Assembly (NCBI RefSeq): GCF_020405205.1
Contig: NZ_CP084469.1
Coordinates: 1-64,000 of the forward strand
DNA: 64,000 bases
Reading direction: 5' to 3'
From: Natrinema salinisoli
Lineage (GTDB): Archaea > Halobacteriota > Halobacteria > Halobacteriales > Natrialbaceae
Position numbers and translations under genes: made by a program. Positions within the stretch are counted from its first letter, which is position 1. Each line of letters opens with the position of its first letter. This document shows positions 50,166 through 58,941 of the stretch, piece by piece. A model generated the notes under the pieces. It was not told the origin of the DNA and ran no database searches. It saw only the letters and a list, made by a program, of their open reading frames with translations.

Positions 50166-51085
50166 CGATCGGGGCTGTTCCGTCGCCGTTACAGGCCACC
50201 GGACTCGGTCCGATCGGGAACGCGCTCGACGATGCCGGGCTCACGGCGACCCAGGCCGGAACGGCCGAAGGGGCGATCAAATTCGTCGTCGCGCTCGTCG
50301 CGATCTGGCTGGTCGGACGGCTCCTCGTGTTACCGCTGATCACCCGGGCGATGAACAGGCGCGAACTGGACAAACACGCGCAGAACCCGCTGTTGATGCT
50401 CTCGAGGTTCGGCATCGCGTTTGTCGGCTTCGCCATCGCGTTCGGCTTCGCCGGCTACGGGAACTTTCTGGTGTCGATGGCGGGCATCGCAGCGGCCGGC
50501 GCGCTCGCGATCGGGTTCGCGATGCAGGACGTGATCGCCAACTTCGTCGCGGGCGTGTTCATCTACACCGACAAGCCGTTCCGCATCGGCGACTGGATCG
50601 AGTGGGACGACGGCACGTACTCGGGCACCGTCGAGGACATCAGCCTCCGCGTGACCCGGGTCCGAACGTTCGACAACGAACTGCTCACCGTGCCGAACTC
50701 GTCGCTCACCGACGGCGTTCTCAAGAACCCCGTCGACGCGAACAAGCTCCGGCTGAAGTTCGTCTTCGGGATCGGCTACGACGACGACATCGAACGAGCG
50801 ACCGAGATCATCGTCGACGAGGCCGAGCGCCACCCCGACATCATGGACGATCCCGCGCCGTCCGTCCGACTGACGGAACTCGGCGACTCCGACGTCGGCC
50901 TCCAGTCGCGGTTCTGGATCTCGAACCCCTCCCGCGCCGACTTCGTTCGAACCCGCGGCGAGTACGTCACCGCGGTCAAACGTCGCTTCGACGAGGAGGG
51001 GATCGACATCCCCTACCCCGTCCGCACCCTCGAGGGCGGACTCGACCTCAAGAGCGGACAAAGCGTCGTGCAGCCGGCCGAATAG
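50162..51085 (+). CDS. MscS-family mechanosensitive ion channel
   Basis: The 307-residue protein has three N-terminal membrane helices, a pore-lining TM3 with the Gly/Ala pattern AGIAAAGALAIGFAMQDVIA (about 114-133) and the beta domain FIYTDKPFRIGDWIEWDDGT with the DISLRVTRVRTFDNELLTVPNS stretch. It opens upon hypo-osmotic shock to release solutes. It ends with an acidic C-terminal alpha/beta domain. Translationally coupled to the YhbY gene. Confidence 0.94.
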   Translation: MTIGAVPSPLQATGLGPIGNALDDAGLTATQAGTAEGAIKFVVALVAIWLVGRLLVLPLITRAMNRRELDKHAQNPLLMLSRFGIAFVGFAIAFGFAGYGNFLVSMAGIAAAGALAIGFAMQDVIANFVAGVFIYTDKPFRIGDWIEWDDGTYSGTVEDISLRVTRVRTFDNELLTVPNSSLTDGVLKNPVDANKLRLKFVFGIGYDDDIERATEIIVDEAERHPDIMDDPAPSVRLTELGDSDVGLQSRFWISNPSRADFVRTRGEYVTAVKRRFDEEGIDIPYPVRTLEGGLDLKSGQSVVQPAE

Positions 51086-51112
51086 CGCACCTCGAAGAAA
51101 CGACCTGTCTCA

Positions 51113-51922
51113 TTATCTGACGGCAGTCGAATTTTCGGTCGTTGCGTTTTCCGGCGGATCGAACCGTTCGTCCTCGAGTCCGACGTTGAACGCGACCGAG
51201 TCGAAGCGCTCGGTCATGACGATGCGCTCGCCGTCGGGTTCCTCGAAGACGACCCGCTCCTTGAGCGGGTAGTCGTACTCCGTATCGATCCACAGCGTCT
51301 GCTCGACGGCCTCGAGGTCGTCGCTCGGATCGCTCGTCTCGATCGCGTAGACGTACTCGGTATCGCCGACGATCGCCGAAATACCCCGTTCGACGGTCTC
51401 GTTTTTCGCCTCGACCGCGAGGACGTGAGCCTCGCGGTCCGCGATCCGTTCGGTGCCGCGATACTCGAGGTCGTACAGCTCGAGTTGCCGCTCGGCCTCG
51501 TCGGCCCGCGCCGATCGGACGTCGTCGTTGTCGAACCGTTCCTCGGCCTCGTAGTAGCTCGCCGTCTCCGAAGCCGCGTCGTACCACCACGACCCGGAGG
51601 CGTTCGAGCCGTAGATATCCCCCACTTGATCGGGCTCGGAGGACTCGAGCACCCCGCTCCGGTAATCGACGTAGGGCCGCTCGGCAACTCGAACAACTTC
51701 CGTAATCGTCTCGCTTCCGTTCGTTACCTCGGTCGTTTCCTTGCCCCGGACGTCCTCGAGATCCTCGGCGTGGACGAACGCCCCCTCGAACACCACCTCT
51801 GGATCGGGGTTGGATTGATTCGGGTCGGGATCGGTTACGGACGGCTCGAGCACTGCACAGCCGCTCAGAAGGACGCATACGACGAGTGCGATGAGAACGG
51901 CTGTGGATCCTCGAAATGTCAT
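51113..51922 (-). CDS. LolA-like secreted lipoprotein (paralogue of 35938)
   Basis: The 269-residue protein starts MTFRGSTAVLIALVVCVLLS with lipobox SGC (Cys about 22). The mature part has the same repeated elements as the lipoprotein at 35938: an EVVRVAERPYVDYRSGVLES opening, then DREAHVLAVEAKNETVERGI and the WIDTEYDYPLKERVVFEE segment. This is the LolA/LppX-type half-barrel. Probably anchored by lipid to the outer face of the cytoplasmic membrane; ligand unknown. It converges with mscS. Confidence 0.82.
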   Translation of the reverse strand: MTFRGSTAVLIALVVCVLLSGCAVLEPSVTDPDPNQSNPDPEVVFEGAFVHAEDLEDVRGKETTEVTNGSETITEVVRVAERPYVDYRSGVLESSEPDQVGDIYGSNASGSWWYDAASETASYYEAEERFDNDDVRSARADEAERQLELYDLEYRGTERIADREAHVLAVEAKNETVERGISAIVGDTEYVYAIETSDPSDDLEAVEQTLWIDTEYDYPLKERVVFEEPDGERIVMTERFDSVAFNVGLEDERFDPPENATTENSTAVR

Positions 51923-52128
51923 CAGAAATCTAATTTTGAGCAGCGATAGTAATAGTTTCTATTCTGACGTCTGCGGTCAGATTCGAAGGTCGGGTTTCTC
52001 AAACTCTGGCCGGGAGCACGGCTCGAACGACAGTGAGAGCAGTGCGACCCGGGGAAGGGCAGGCGGTTACCCGCCACGACCGCGAGCGAACCCGTAGGGT
52101 GAGCGAGCGGGCCGACGACTGATGTGGA

Positions 52129-52145
52129 GTGACGCGGAGCGTCAC
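52129..52145. repeat. Small hairpin GTGACGC-GGA-GCGTCAC
   Basis: A perfect 7-bp inverted repeat with a 3-nt loop sits in the GC-rich, gene-free stretch 51930-52171 between the lipoprotein gene and the SRP RNA. The surroundings contain further short palindromes (GGCGG/CCGCC) of the sort seen in interspersed intergenic repeats. Confidence 0.5.
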
Positions 52146-52171
52146 GGAACGGAAGGAGGAGTGCTTTTGAT

Positions 52172-52220
52172 CGAAATTTTACCGAGGGCCGCCGTAGGCG
52201 GCCCGCAGAGTAAAATTTCG
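52172..52220. repeat. Long two-stage hairpin downstream of the SRP RNA
   Basis: The outer stem is CGAAATTTTAC (52172-52182) with GTAAAATTTCG (52210-52220). The inner stem is GGGCCGCC (52186-52193) with GGCGGCCC (52197-52204), loop GTA. This dyad lies just past the 3' end of the 7S RNA and may stop or process the transcript. I recall very similar hairpins elsewhere in haloarchaeal intergenic DNA, so it may be an interspersed repeat. Confidence 0.7.
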
Positions 52221-52227
52221 TTGTGTA

Positions 52228-52543
52228 TGAATGCGGACGGCCGCAGTTGCCCGGCGTTCCGGACGGGGGAATCTCGGTTGCCTTCTCCACCCCGCGACCC
52301 GTCGAGCGACAGGTGTTCGGCGGTCCACTGCTCGCTTCCGCGCCTGATGGGCTGTCGCCGACTAACCACGATGGGTCGTCCCTGCGGACGGCCATCGTGG
52401 ACCGCTGTCCCCGACGGACGAGGCTTCTCTGTTGGCTCCCGAGGCCCCGGCCGGTCTGACCGGACGCCTGCGGCGTTCGGTCCCCGCTAAAGACCATAGC
52501 GCGGGTAATGAGCAGGGCCTAACTGCCCGACCTAGTCCATCCC
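52228..52543 (-). ncRNA. ffs: Signal recognition particle 7S RNA
   Basis: The minus strand folds as an archaeal SRP RNA. The Alu domain contains GGTCGGGCAG...CCTGC and CCCGC...GCGGGGACC pairings. In the S domain, GCGGTCCA pairs with TGGACCGC (8 bp). Helix 6 is CCACGATGG/CCATCGTGG with a GCAG tetraloop (GNAR type, SRP19 site). Helix 8 has the hallmark CAGGCGC-GGAA-GCGAGCAG apical loop and asymmetric loop that bind SRP54. Length of about 315 nt is right for the family. Exact 5' and 3' ends are estimated; a CTTAAG TATA lies upstream. Confidence 0.87.
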
Positions 52544-52560
52544 GATCTACGCGGGTTACG

Positions 52561-52567
52561 CTTAAGG
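52561..52567 (-). promoter_or_regulatory. TATA element of the SRP RNA gene
   Basis: The minus strand reads CCTTAAG, about 18-25 nt before the estimated RNA 5' end near 52540. Confidence 0.5.
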
Positions 52568-52883
52568 ACCTTTCGTCTCCCGAATCGCTCGAGGGCGAGG
52601 TACCGCCCGATCGGATGATTGGCACGACCACCGCCGCTCGAGTCACGCTGGTGGGGACGAGACGAAGTCGACGCAAACGGGCTATCAAGGGAGTGACCCA
52701 AATACGGCCCGTATCGGGACTGGGTATTGAAAACGGCAGTTCAGGCCGCGGTTTCAGGCGCGATCCGTCACGCCGAGTCGACGAACGGCGTGTACATCCC
52801 GTGAGTGTCCGGACAGCCGCCGGGCCATGCGGTGCCGGATCGAACGTCGTCCCGCAGCGACGACTCGGTGCTCGAGGGCGCCG
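52568..52883. other. Gene-free stretch before cdc48
   Basis: These 316 bp between the SRP RNA promoter and the cdc48 stop codon contain no ORF with haloarchaeal composition, no promoter that I can place confidently and no structured RNA signature. Short GC-rich palindromes only. Confidence 0.4.
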
Positions 52884-55130
52884 TTAGGCTTCACCACCGG
52901 CACCCTCGAGCACGTCGTCGAACTCGCCCGCCGCGAACTCACTGGCGACGTCGGACGAGACCTCCTCGAGCGCTCGCTCGAAGTGTTCGCTCGTCAGTTC
53001 GATCGCCTCGACGTCACGCTCGTCCCCGGTCGCTTCCGCGCGGACGTGCTCGCGGACGGCGATCGTCGCGGCCTCGCGGCAGACGGCCTCGATGTCCGCG
53101 CCGGTGTGACCCTCAGTTTCGGCCGCGAGGGCGTCGAGATCGACGTCGTCGGCCAGCGGCCGGTCGGCGGTGTGGATCGCGAAGATCTCGCGACGGGCCT
53201 CCTCGTCGGGCTCGTCGACCGAGACGTGACGGTCGAGCCGGCCCGGTCGGAGGAGCGCTTCGTCGATCAGTTCCGGGCGGTTCGTGGCTGCGATGACGAC
53301 GACGTCCTCGAGTTCCTCGAGCCCGTCGAGTTCGGTCAGGAGCTGCGACACGACGCGTTCGCCGACGGTGGAGTCGCCGACGCCGGTGCCCCGCTCGCTC
53401 GCGATGGCGTCGATCTCGTCGAAGAACACGATCGTCGGGGCGTTCTCGCGGGCCTTGCTGAAGATCTCGCGGACGCCCTTCTCGGACTCGCCGACGTACT
53501 TGTCGAAGAGCTCGGGCCCCTTGACCGAGATGAAGTTCGACTGGGACTCGTTGGCGACCGCCTTGGCGAGCAGCGTCTTGCCGGTTCCCGGCGGCCCGTA
53601 CAGCAGGACGCCTTTGGCGGGCTCGAGGGCCACTCGCCGGTAGGCGTCGGCGTGCTCCATGGGCCACTGGACTGTCTCGCGCAGCCGTTCCTTGGCCGGC
53701 TCGAGGCCGCCGACGTCGTCCCAGCTGACGTCGGGGACTTCGACGAAGACCTCGCGCATCGCCGAGGGTTCGATCCCCCGCAGGGCGCTCTTGAAGTCGT
53801 CTTCCCTGATCTCGATGGCCTCGAGCGCCTCGGCGTCGATCTCGTCTTCCTCGAGATCGAGTTCGGGCCGCACGCGGCGCATCGCGGTCATCGCGGCCTC
53901 CTTCGCGAGGTTCTCGAGGTCGGCCCCGACGAAGCCGTGCGTGTTCTCGGCGTAACGCTCGAGATCGACGTCCTCGGCCAGCGGCATGCCGCGGGTGTGG
54001 ATCTGCAGGATCTCCTCGCGGCCCGCGGCGTCGGGGACGCCGATCTCGATCTCGCGGTCGAACCGGCCGGGACGGCGCAGCGCGGGGTCGATCGCGTCGA
54101 CGCGGTTGGTCGTCCCGATGACGGTGATTTCGCCACGCTGCTCCAAGCCGTCCATCAGGCTGAGCAGCTGCGCGACGACGCGGCGCTCGACGTCGCCCTG
54201 AACGTCCTCGCGCTTGGGCGCGATGGAGTCGAGTTCGTCGATGAAGACGATCGCCGGCTCGTTCTCGGCGGCGTCCTCGAAGACGTCGCGGAGTTGCTCC
54301 TCGCTCTCGCCGTAGTACTTCGACATGATCTCCGGCCCGGAGATCGTCTGGAAGTGGGCGTCGATCTCGTTCGCGACTGCCCGCGCGATCAGCGTCTTGC
54401 CAGTACCCGGCGGGCCGTGCAGCAGGACGCCTTTCGGCGGCTCGATACCGAGCGCTCTGAAGAGTTCGGGGTGGCGCATCGGCAGCTCGATCATCTCGCG
54501 GACCTGCTCGAGTTCGTCGTCAAGACCGCCGACGTCCTCGTACGTGACGTCCGGCGGCTGGCCGTCGGGTTCGCCTTCGGCCTCGAGCGGGCCGGTCGCT
54601 TCGACCGAGAGTTCGTCGCCACCGCGTTCGGTCACGTCAACCTCAGTCTCGCCGCTGACGACGACGGAGCCGCTCGGTTCGGTGTCGACGACCGTGACCG
54701 GCAGCCGCCGACCGGAGCGCGTCGAGAGGAGGCCAAAGCCCAGCGACAGCGAGAACGTGTCGCCCGAACTGACGGCTCGTTCGGAAAGCTTGTCCTTCAG
54801 GTACGAGCCGACGTCGCCCTGAATGCGAACGTTTTCGGGCAGCGCGAGCGTGACTCGCTCGGCCGGTTCCACGTCGGCCGCCTCGACGCTAACTGGATCG
54901 TCGATCCGAACGCCGGCGGCCTGCCGGAGCTGGCCGTCGATGCGGACGATACCCCGACCCGTGTCCTCGCTCCGGCCCGGCCAGACGCGCGCGACGACGC
55001 GACCGTCGGGGCCCTCGATGGCGACGAACTCGCCGCTCGAGACCCCGAGCTCGGCCATCGTCTCGCGGTCGATTGCGGCCAGGCCGCTGCCTGCGTCCTT
55101 CCGTTTGAGCGGTTTCACTCGAAGTCGCAT
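52884..55130 (-). CDS. cdc48: CDC48/VCP-type tandem AAA ATPase
   Basis: The 748-residue protein has the CDC48 N-domain ([20 protein letters not shown], double-psi barrel plus four-stranded barrel, about 1-185), AAA domain D1 with HGPPGTGKT (about 238) and [12 protein letters not shown], and D2 with YGPPGTGKT (about 510) and [11 protein letters not shown], each with arginine fingers ([18 protein letters not shown]). Archaeal CDC48 unfolds substrates upstream of the proteasome. In halophilic species there are several copies. The ATG at 55130 is preferred to an in-frame GTG at 55136. Hsp20 lies upstream on the same strand after 209 bp. PAN lies elsewhere in the window. Confidence 0.96.
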   Translation of the reverse strand: MRLRVKPLKRKDAGSGLAAIDRETMAELGVSSGEFVAIEGPDGRVVARVWPGRSEDTGRGIVRIDGQLRQAAGVRIDDPVSVEAADVEPAERVTLALPENVRIQGDVGSYLKDKLSERAVSSGDTFSLSLGFGLLSTRSGRRLPVTVVDTEPSGSVVVSGETEVDVTERGGDELSVEATGPLEAEGEPDGQPPDVTYEDVGGLDDELEQVREMIELPMRHPELFRALGIEPPKGVLLHGPPGTGKTLIARAVANEIDAHFQTISGPEIMSKYYGESEEQLRDVFEDAAENEPAIVFIDELDSIAPKREDVQGDVERRVVAQLLSLMDGLEQRGEITVIGTTNRVDAIDPALRRPGRFDREIEIGVPDAAGREEILQIHTRGMPLAEDVDLERYAENTHGFVGADLENLAKEAAMTAMRRVRPELDLEEDEIDAEALEAIEIREDDFKSALRGIEPSAMREVFVEVPDVSWDDVGGLEPAKERLRETVQWPMEHADAYRRVALEPAKGVLLYGPPGTGKTLLAKAVANESQSNFISVKGPELFDKYVGESEKGVREIFSKARENAPTIVFFDEIDAIASERGTGVGDSTVGERVVSQLLTELDGLEELEDVVVIAATNRPELIDEALLRPGRLDRHVSVDEPDEEARREIFAIHTADRPLADDVDLDALAAETEGHTGADIEAVCREAATIAVREHVRAEATGDERDVEAIELTSEHFERALEEVSSDVASEFAAGEFDDVLEGAGGEA

Positions 55131-55339
55131 GGCCACTGCGTTGTGCGTCGGTAGATTCGTGATCGATACCGTTCGTCGACGCGTTCGAACGCACGAACGA
55201 CGAACTCAGGACAGGAGTCGACCGGTCGACGCACGCGAGTCGAACGGTCAACGGGGAGGTAGTTCACCGGGCGGAGCCGGGGACCGATACCCCTACGGCG
55301 ACGATGCCGAAGATCCGCGAGTACCGCATCAGGGATAGG

Positions 55340-55708
55340 TTATCCCTCGAGCGGGATCTCCTTGCCCTGCGCGGTCGAGTCGGACGTCGGCAGCCGGACT
55401 TCGAGGACGCCGTTCGTGTACTCGGCGGCGATCTCCTCGTCGTCGATCAGCTTGGGGAAGCGGAACCGACGGTGGTAGGTCTTCTTCCGGCCGCGACTCT
55501 CGTCGGAGTGCTCGGCGGCGACGTTCAGGATGCCGTCGTCCCACGCCAGGTCGATTTCGTCGGTTTCGAAGCCCGGCATGTCGATCGTGAGGACGAACTC
55601 GTCGTCCTCTTCGTACAGTTCGTAGTCGCTGCCACCAGCGTCACCGAAGAGTTGGGACGGGAGGTCGAGGCCTTGCATCCATGTGCTCGGTGGACTTGCT
55701 CGCACCAT
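55340..55708 (-). CDS. Hsp20/alpha-crystallin family small heat-shock protein
   Basis: The 122-residue protein has the alpha-crystallin core from EDDEFVLTIDMPGFETDEID (about 34-53) through GILNVAAEHS, RFRFPKLID and the terminal strand EYTNGVLEVRLP with the I/V-x-I/V-like IPLEG tail. It oligomerises and holds unfolding proteins for refolding or degradation, fitting its place before cdc48. A Shine-Dalgarno CGAGGTGATC at 55713-55722 stands 4-8 nt before ATG 55708, and a TATA at 55751-55759 supports the start. Confidence 0.92.
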   Translation of the reverse strand: MVRASPPSTWMQGLDLPSQLFGDAGGSDYELYEEDDEFVLTIDMPGFETDEIDLAWDDGILNVAAEHSDESRGRKKTYHRRFRFPKLIDDEEIAAEYTNGVLEVRLPTSDSTAQGKEIPLEG

Positions 55709-55712
55709 GGCT

Positions 55713-55722
55713 GATCACCTCG
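55713..55722 (-). promoter_or_regulatory. Shine-Dalgarno sequence of the Hsp20 gene
   Basis: The minus strand reads CGAGGTGATC directly before the ATG, a near-perfect complement of the 16S rRNA 3' end. This is unusual in a region where most genes are leaderless, and it decides the start at 55708. Confidence 0.65.
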
Positions 55723-55750
55723 AATTCAGCAGATGATTGTCCATGGTTCG

Positions 55751-55759
55751 TAATAAATC
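55751..55759 (-). promoter_or_regulatory. TATA element of the Hsp20 gene
   Basis: The minus strand reads GATTTATTA about 43-51 nt before the ATG at 55708, placing the start of the transcript near 55727 and leaving a leader that contains the Shine-Dalgarno. Confidence 0.5.
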
Positions 55760-55853
55760 TGTCGTATTATGTTATTTGTTAGCATGGCGTATCCAACCAG
55801 TCCGACCGCAGTGGAGGAAAAGGCCCATTAGTACGCCGACACATCGTTCGCGT

Positions 55854-56192
55854 ATGGGACTCGGCAGCACTGCAAAGAAGATTCAGACCCTCTCGGATCG
55901 GGCCGAGGCGATGTACAAGCAGGTCAAGAAACTCCAGCAACGAGTCACGGGGCTGGAAGAGAAGGCCGACGAAACTCACGAGACCGTTACGCGCCTGGAC
56001 CACCAGCTCACCGAGCAGCGGGCGCTCCTGCTCGCGATCGCCGACGAGCAGGGGATCGACGGCGAAGAGATCCTGGCGGAGGCGGCGATCGACGAGGCCG
56101 AACTCGAGGACGGAGCGGACGGCGAGGACACCGACGCGACGACGGCGGAATCCGAACCGGCGACCGAGGCGAGCGAGACGACCGCCGAGTGA
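55854..56192 (+). CDS. DUF5798 family coiled-coil protein
   Basis: The 112-residue protein begins MGLGSTAKKIQTLSDRAEAM, the DUF5798 start, and is a long coiled coil (KLQQRVTGLEEKADETHETV) with an acidic tail (ESEPATEASETTAE). The family is haloarchaeal and of unknown function. ATG at 55854 is chosen over the frame opening at 55737. It is divergent from Hsp20; the 264-bp gap after it holds only a TATA-like CTAAC near 56427 for the next gene. Confidence 0.85.
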   Translation: MGLGSTAKKIQTLSDRAEAMYKQVKKLQQRVTGLEEKADETHETVTRLDHQLTEQRALLLAIADEQGIDGEEILAEAAIDEAELEDGADGEDTDATTAESEPATEASETTAE

Positions 56193-56456
56193 CGGAGCAG
56201 TTCTGCATTTAGTCACGATCGTTCGGCCATCACCCCGTGAGCATCCGTTCCGTGGACCACGGCGGCTGCTGGTCATCCAAGCGGGATACCAGACCTTCCC
56301 CCCCTCAGTTCCAGCGTGAATGCGCGTTACTGACTCGTCACCACACACTCGCGCCGATAGCAACGGTCCGATAACACGCCTGTGCCTACTGCTATCACCG
56401 GTCGTTCGGAATCGAGAGGGCAAAGGCTAACAACCGAGGCAACATTTGCCAGCACG

Positions 56457-57437
56457 ATGACGACTCACGAGGAGCCGGTGGATTCGGTACTGGAGACGAT
56501 CGGTCGAACGCCGCTCGTTCGGCTCCAGGACGGCCCCGACGCGGTCCCCGTCTACGCGAAACTCGAGTCGTTCAATCCCGGCGCCAGCGTCAAGGATCGA
56601 ATCGGCCGGTACATGCTCGAGCGAATGCTCGAGCGCGGTGACGTGCCGCCGAGCGGGACGATCATCGAGCCGACGGCGGGGAACACGGGAATCGGATTAG
56701 CTATCGCGGCGGAACAGCTCGGATTGGACGCCGTCTTCGTCGTCCCCGAGCGGTTCAGCGTCGAGAAACAGCAGTTGATGGCGGCACTTGGCGGCGAGGT
56801 CATCAACACACCGACGGACGAGGGCATGGAGCGGGCGATCGATCGCGCTCACGAACTCGCCGCGGAACTCGACGACGCGGCCGTCCCCCAGCAGTTCTCG
56901 AACCCGCTCAACACCGAGGCCCACTACGAGACGACCGCACCCGAGATTTTCGAGGCGCTCGACGGGCGCGTCGGCGCGGTCGTCGCCGGCTGCGGGACCG
57001 CCGGTACGCTCATGGGAATCGCCCGGTACGCTCTCGAGCAGGACCCCGACACGCACATCGTCGCCGTCGAACCCGAGGGATCGGTCTACGGGGATCTCGT
57101 CGGCGAGGATCGGGACGAAGACGAGTACAAGATCGAGGGGATCGGCACTCACGACACCGCGACGAACGAACTGTTCGAACCGGAACTGGTCGACGCCGTC
57201 GACGCCATTGCCGATCGCGACGCCCACGCGGAACTCGAACGCCTCGCTCGCGAAGAAGGCCATCTGGTCGCCTCGAGTGCGGGCGCTGCGAGCGTGGCCG
57301 CGAAACGAGTCGCCCGGGAAATCGCCGCCGGCGATCTTAACGTCCCCCACGAGACGGTCGTAACGATCTTCCCCGACTCGAGCGAGCGCTATCTCTCGAA
57401 GGGCATCTACCGCTCGTTCGAGGAGTGGGCGTCGTAG
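56457..57437 (+). CDS. cysK: PLP-dependent cysteine synthase family protein
   Basis: The 326-residue enzyme has the PLP lysine in NPGASVKDRIGRYM (about 42), the phosphate-cup PTAGNTGIGLAIAA (about 71-84) and the GCGTAGTLMG loop (about 180). These belong to the O-acetylserine sulfhydrylase/cystathionine beta-synthase type. No CBS regulatory domain follows. It likely makes cysteine from O-acetylserine or O-phosphoserine and sulfide; which donor it uses cannot be told. Start ATG at 56457 keeps the family-like TTHEEPVDSVLETIGRTPLV. Confidence 0.92.
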   Translation: MTTHEEPVDSVLETIGRTPLVRLQDGPDAVPVYAKLESFNPGASVKDRIGRYMLERMLERGDVPPSGTIIEPTAGNTGIGLAIAAEQLGLDAVFVVPERFSVEKQQLMAALGGEVINTPTDEGMERAIDRAHELAAELDDAAVPQQFSNPLNTEAHYETTAPEIFEALDGRVGAVVAGCGTAGTLMGIARYALEQDPDTHIVAVEPEGSVYGDLVGEDRDEDEYKIEGIGTHDTATNELFEPELVDAVDAIADRDAHAELERLAREEGHLVASSAGAASVAAKRVAREIAAGDLNVPHETVVTIFPDSSERYLSKGIYRSFEEWAS

Positions 57438-57487
57438 TCACCGCCGGCGTCTCGAATCACCCTCGGATCCGTCGTCGCAGCCCGTTT

Positions 57488-57898
57488 TCAGGCGACGAGC
57501 TGTCGGTGCTGGACCTTCATACATTTGTCTTGGACGACGTCTCGACCCGCGTCTTCCGCGCGGGCTGCCGCCTCGTCGTCGCGGATGCCTTGTTGGGTCC
57601 AGATGACTTTCACGTCGTCGCGCTCGAGGGCCGCGTCGACGATCTCGGCGACCTCGTCGCTGGGGCGGAAGATACAGACGACGTCGATCTCTTCCTCGAC
57701 ATCCCCGATGGAGTCGTAGACCTCGCGGCCGAAGATCTCGTCCGCGAAGGGATTGACCGGAATCACGTCGTAGCCGTGATCGAGCAGGTACTTCGGCACG
57801 TCGTGGGCCGCCTTGCCGGGCGTGCTCGAACAGCCGACGACCGCGATCGTCTCGTAGCCGAGGATCGCCTCGAGCTCTGCCGTAGTTTCGACTGGCAT
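57488..57898 (-). CDS. CoA-binding (Rossmann-like) protein
   Basis: The 136-residue protein has the CoA-binding domain start IAVVGCSSTPGKAAHDVPKY (about 18-37), with the conserved GYDVIPVNPFADEIFG (about 42-57) and DVVCIFRPSDEVAEIVD. It is like the N-terminal domain of acetyl-CoA synthetase (ADP-forming) alone. Single-domain members are common; they bind CoA, and function is unknown. It is 50 bp convergent with cysK. Confidence 0.92.
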   Translation of the reverse strand: MPVETTAELEAILGYETIAVVGCSSTPGKAAHDVPKYLLDHGYDVIPVNPFADEIFGREVYDSIGDVEEEIDVVCIFRPSDEVAEIVDAALERDDVKVIWTQQGIRDDEAAARAEDAGRDVVQDKCMKVQHRQLVA

Positions 57899-57997
57899 AT
57901 GCGAGCGTACGTGCTCGAAAAGTATACGTCTCGGGGTCGCGGCGCGATCGCATTCAGTCGTGTAGTCGCCTCGAGAGCGGCGACTACCGGGGCCAGC

Positions 57998-58630
57998 TCA
58001 GGGCGAGAGCCCGGCCGTCCGGATCTCGGGGTCCTCGCCGTCGACGGACTCCTCGAGTTCGATGACGGCGTCGAAGAGCTGTTTGAGCGTGTTCATCGTC
58101 TGGTCGTCGTGGGCCGTCGAGTCGATGACGTAGACGCCCAGGGCGTCGGCGCTCTGGATCCGGCCGGTGAAGACGTGGAGGAACCGGAAGACCGTCTGGA
58201 GGTCGGAGTACATCAGGAGCGTCGAGACCGAGTGGAGGAGGACGCGGTTCTCGCTGAGCCCGCGGGTCTCGTAGAACTCCTGGAGGAACTCCGAGAGCTT
58301 GATTCCGATCCCGGTCATGTCGACTGGCGACGAGGCGTACTTGATCCGCGGATCGTCGTCGATCGTCCCGATGCCGCGCTGTTTGGTCACGCAGTCGACG
58401 ACGCCGATGTCCGGCTCGACGCCCTCGGCGACGTGGTCGTCGAAGCTCTCGAGGACCTTGTCCGCGCTGTCTTTCGTGGTGACGACGATCGATCCGTCCC
58501 CGCGATTCGCACCGCTGGCGAGAATATCGAAAGCGATCCGTCGCTTTCCCGTCAGGGGCGGGCCCGAGACGAGTACGTTCGTCCCCGGATCGAGTTCGGC
58601 GTCCGGAAGGACGTCTGCGAGGTCATACAT
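57998..58630 (-). CDS. RecA-superfamily (RAD55-type) ATPase with non-canonical P-loop
   Basis: The 210-residue protein has the RAD55/KaiC-like core: P-loop VLVSGPPLTGKRRIAF (about 19-34), the strand GSIVVTTKDSADKVL, and the Walker B-like NRVLLHSVSTLLMYSD. The P-loop ends GKR; the Ser/Thr that normally coordinates Mg2+ is Arg, so ATP may be bound but hydrolysed poorly or not at all. Such haloarchaeal RecA-like proteins often sit near signalling genes, role unknown. It is isolated on the minus strand. Confidence 0.8.
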   Translation of the reverse strand: MYDLADVLPDAELDPGTNVLVSGPPLTGKRRIAFDILASGANRGDGSIVVTTKDSADKVLESFDDHVAEGVEPDIGVVDCVTKQRGIGTIDDDPRIKYASSPVDMTGIGIKLSEFLQEFYETRGLSENRVLLHSVSTLLMYSDLQTVFRFLHVFTGRIQSADALGVYVIDSTAHDDQTMNTLKQLFDAVIELEESVDGEDPEIRTAGLSP

Positions 58631-58941
58631 ACGGGATACTCACATCCATCGCCGTGGCGACTCTATTGGTCGTATCACAGGCCACTCCGGCGTCCGGCGT
58701 GTTGTATGGAAATACGCGAAGCGGCTTATAGTACTTTTGATTACAAAACTCGGTTACGGAAGTGACCGAAACCAACTGTCGTCGGTACTCAGTGGTCTAC
58801 GACTGGACGTACTGGTGGGGGCGAGCACGACGGCCTCGTTTAGTCGTAGTGCGTTCGGCGTCGGTTTACGAACGGACGGCCCGATTTACTCTCGGATGAG
58901 TGTACGACGCCGAAGCGCATCATCCCGTCTTCTCGGGGTCG
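58631..58941. other. Gene-free stretch before the GH15 gene
   Basis: The 311-bp spacer contains AT-richer patches (58720-58755, CTTATAG...TTTTGATTAC) but no ORF longer than 20 codons with a plausible start and no structured RNA that I can recognise. Confidence 0.4.

Noticed and set aside
52228-52543. RNase P RNA as identity of the structured RNA
   Set aside because: The GAGGAAAGTCC-type conserved region is absent, whereas SRP helix 6 and helix 8 motifs are present.
52827-55154. 775-codon plus-strand open frame
   Set aside because: It is exactly antisense to cdc48, whose AAA motifs are unmistakable; long antisense frames arise from high third-position GC.
57425-58765. 446-codon plus-strand frame
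   Set aside because: Antisense to the CoA-binding and RecA-like genes, both supported by motifs.
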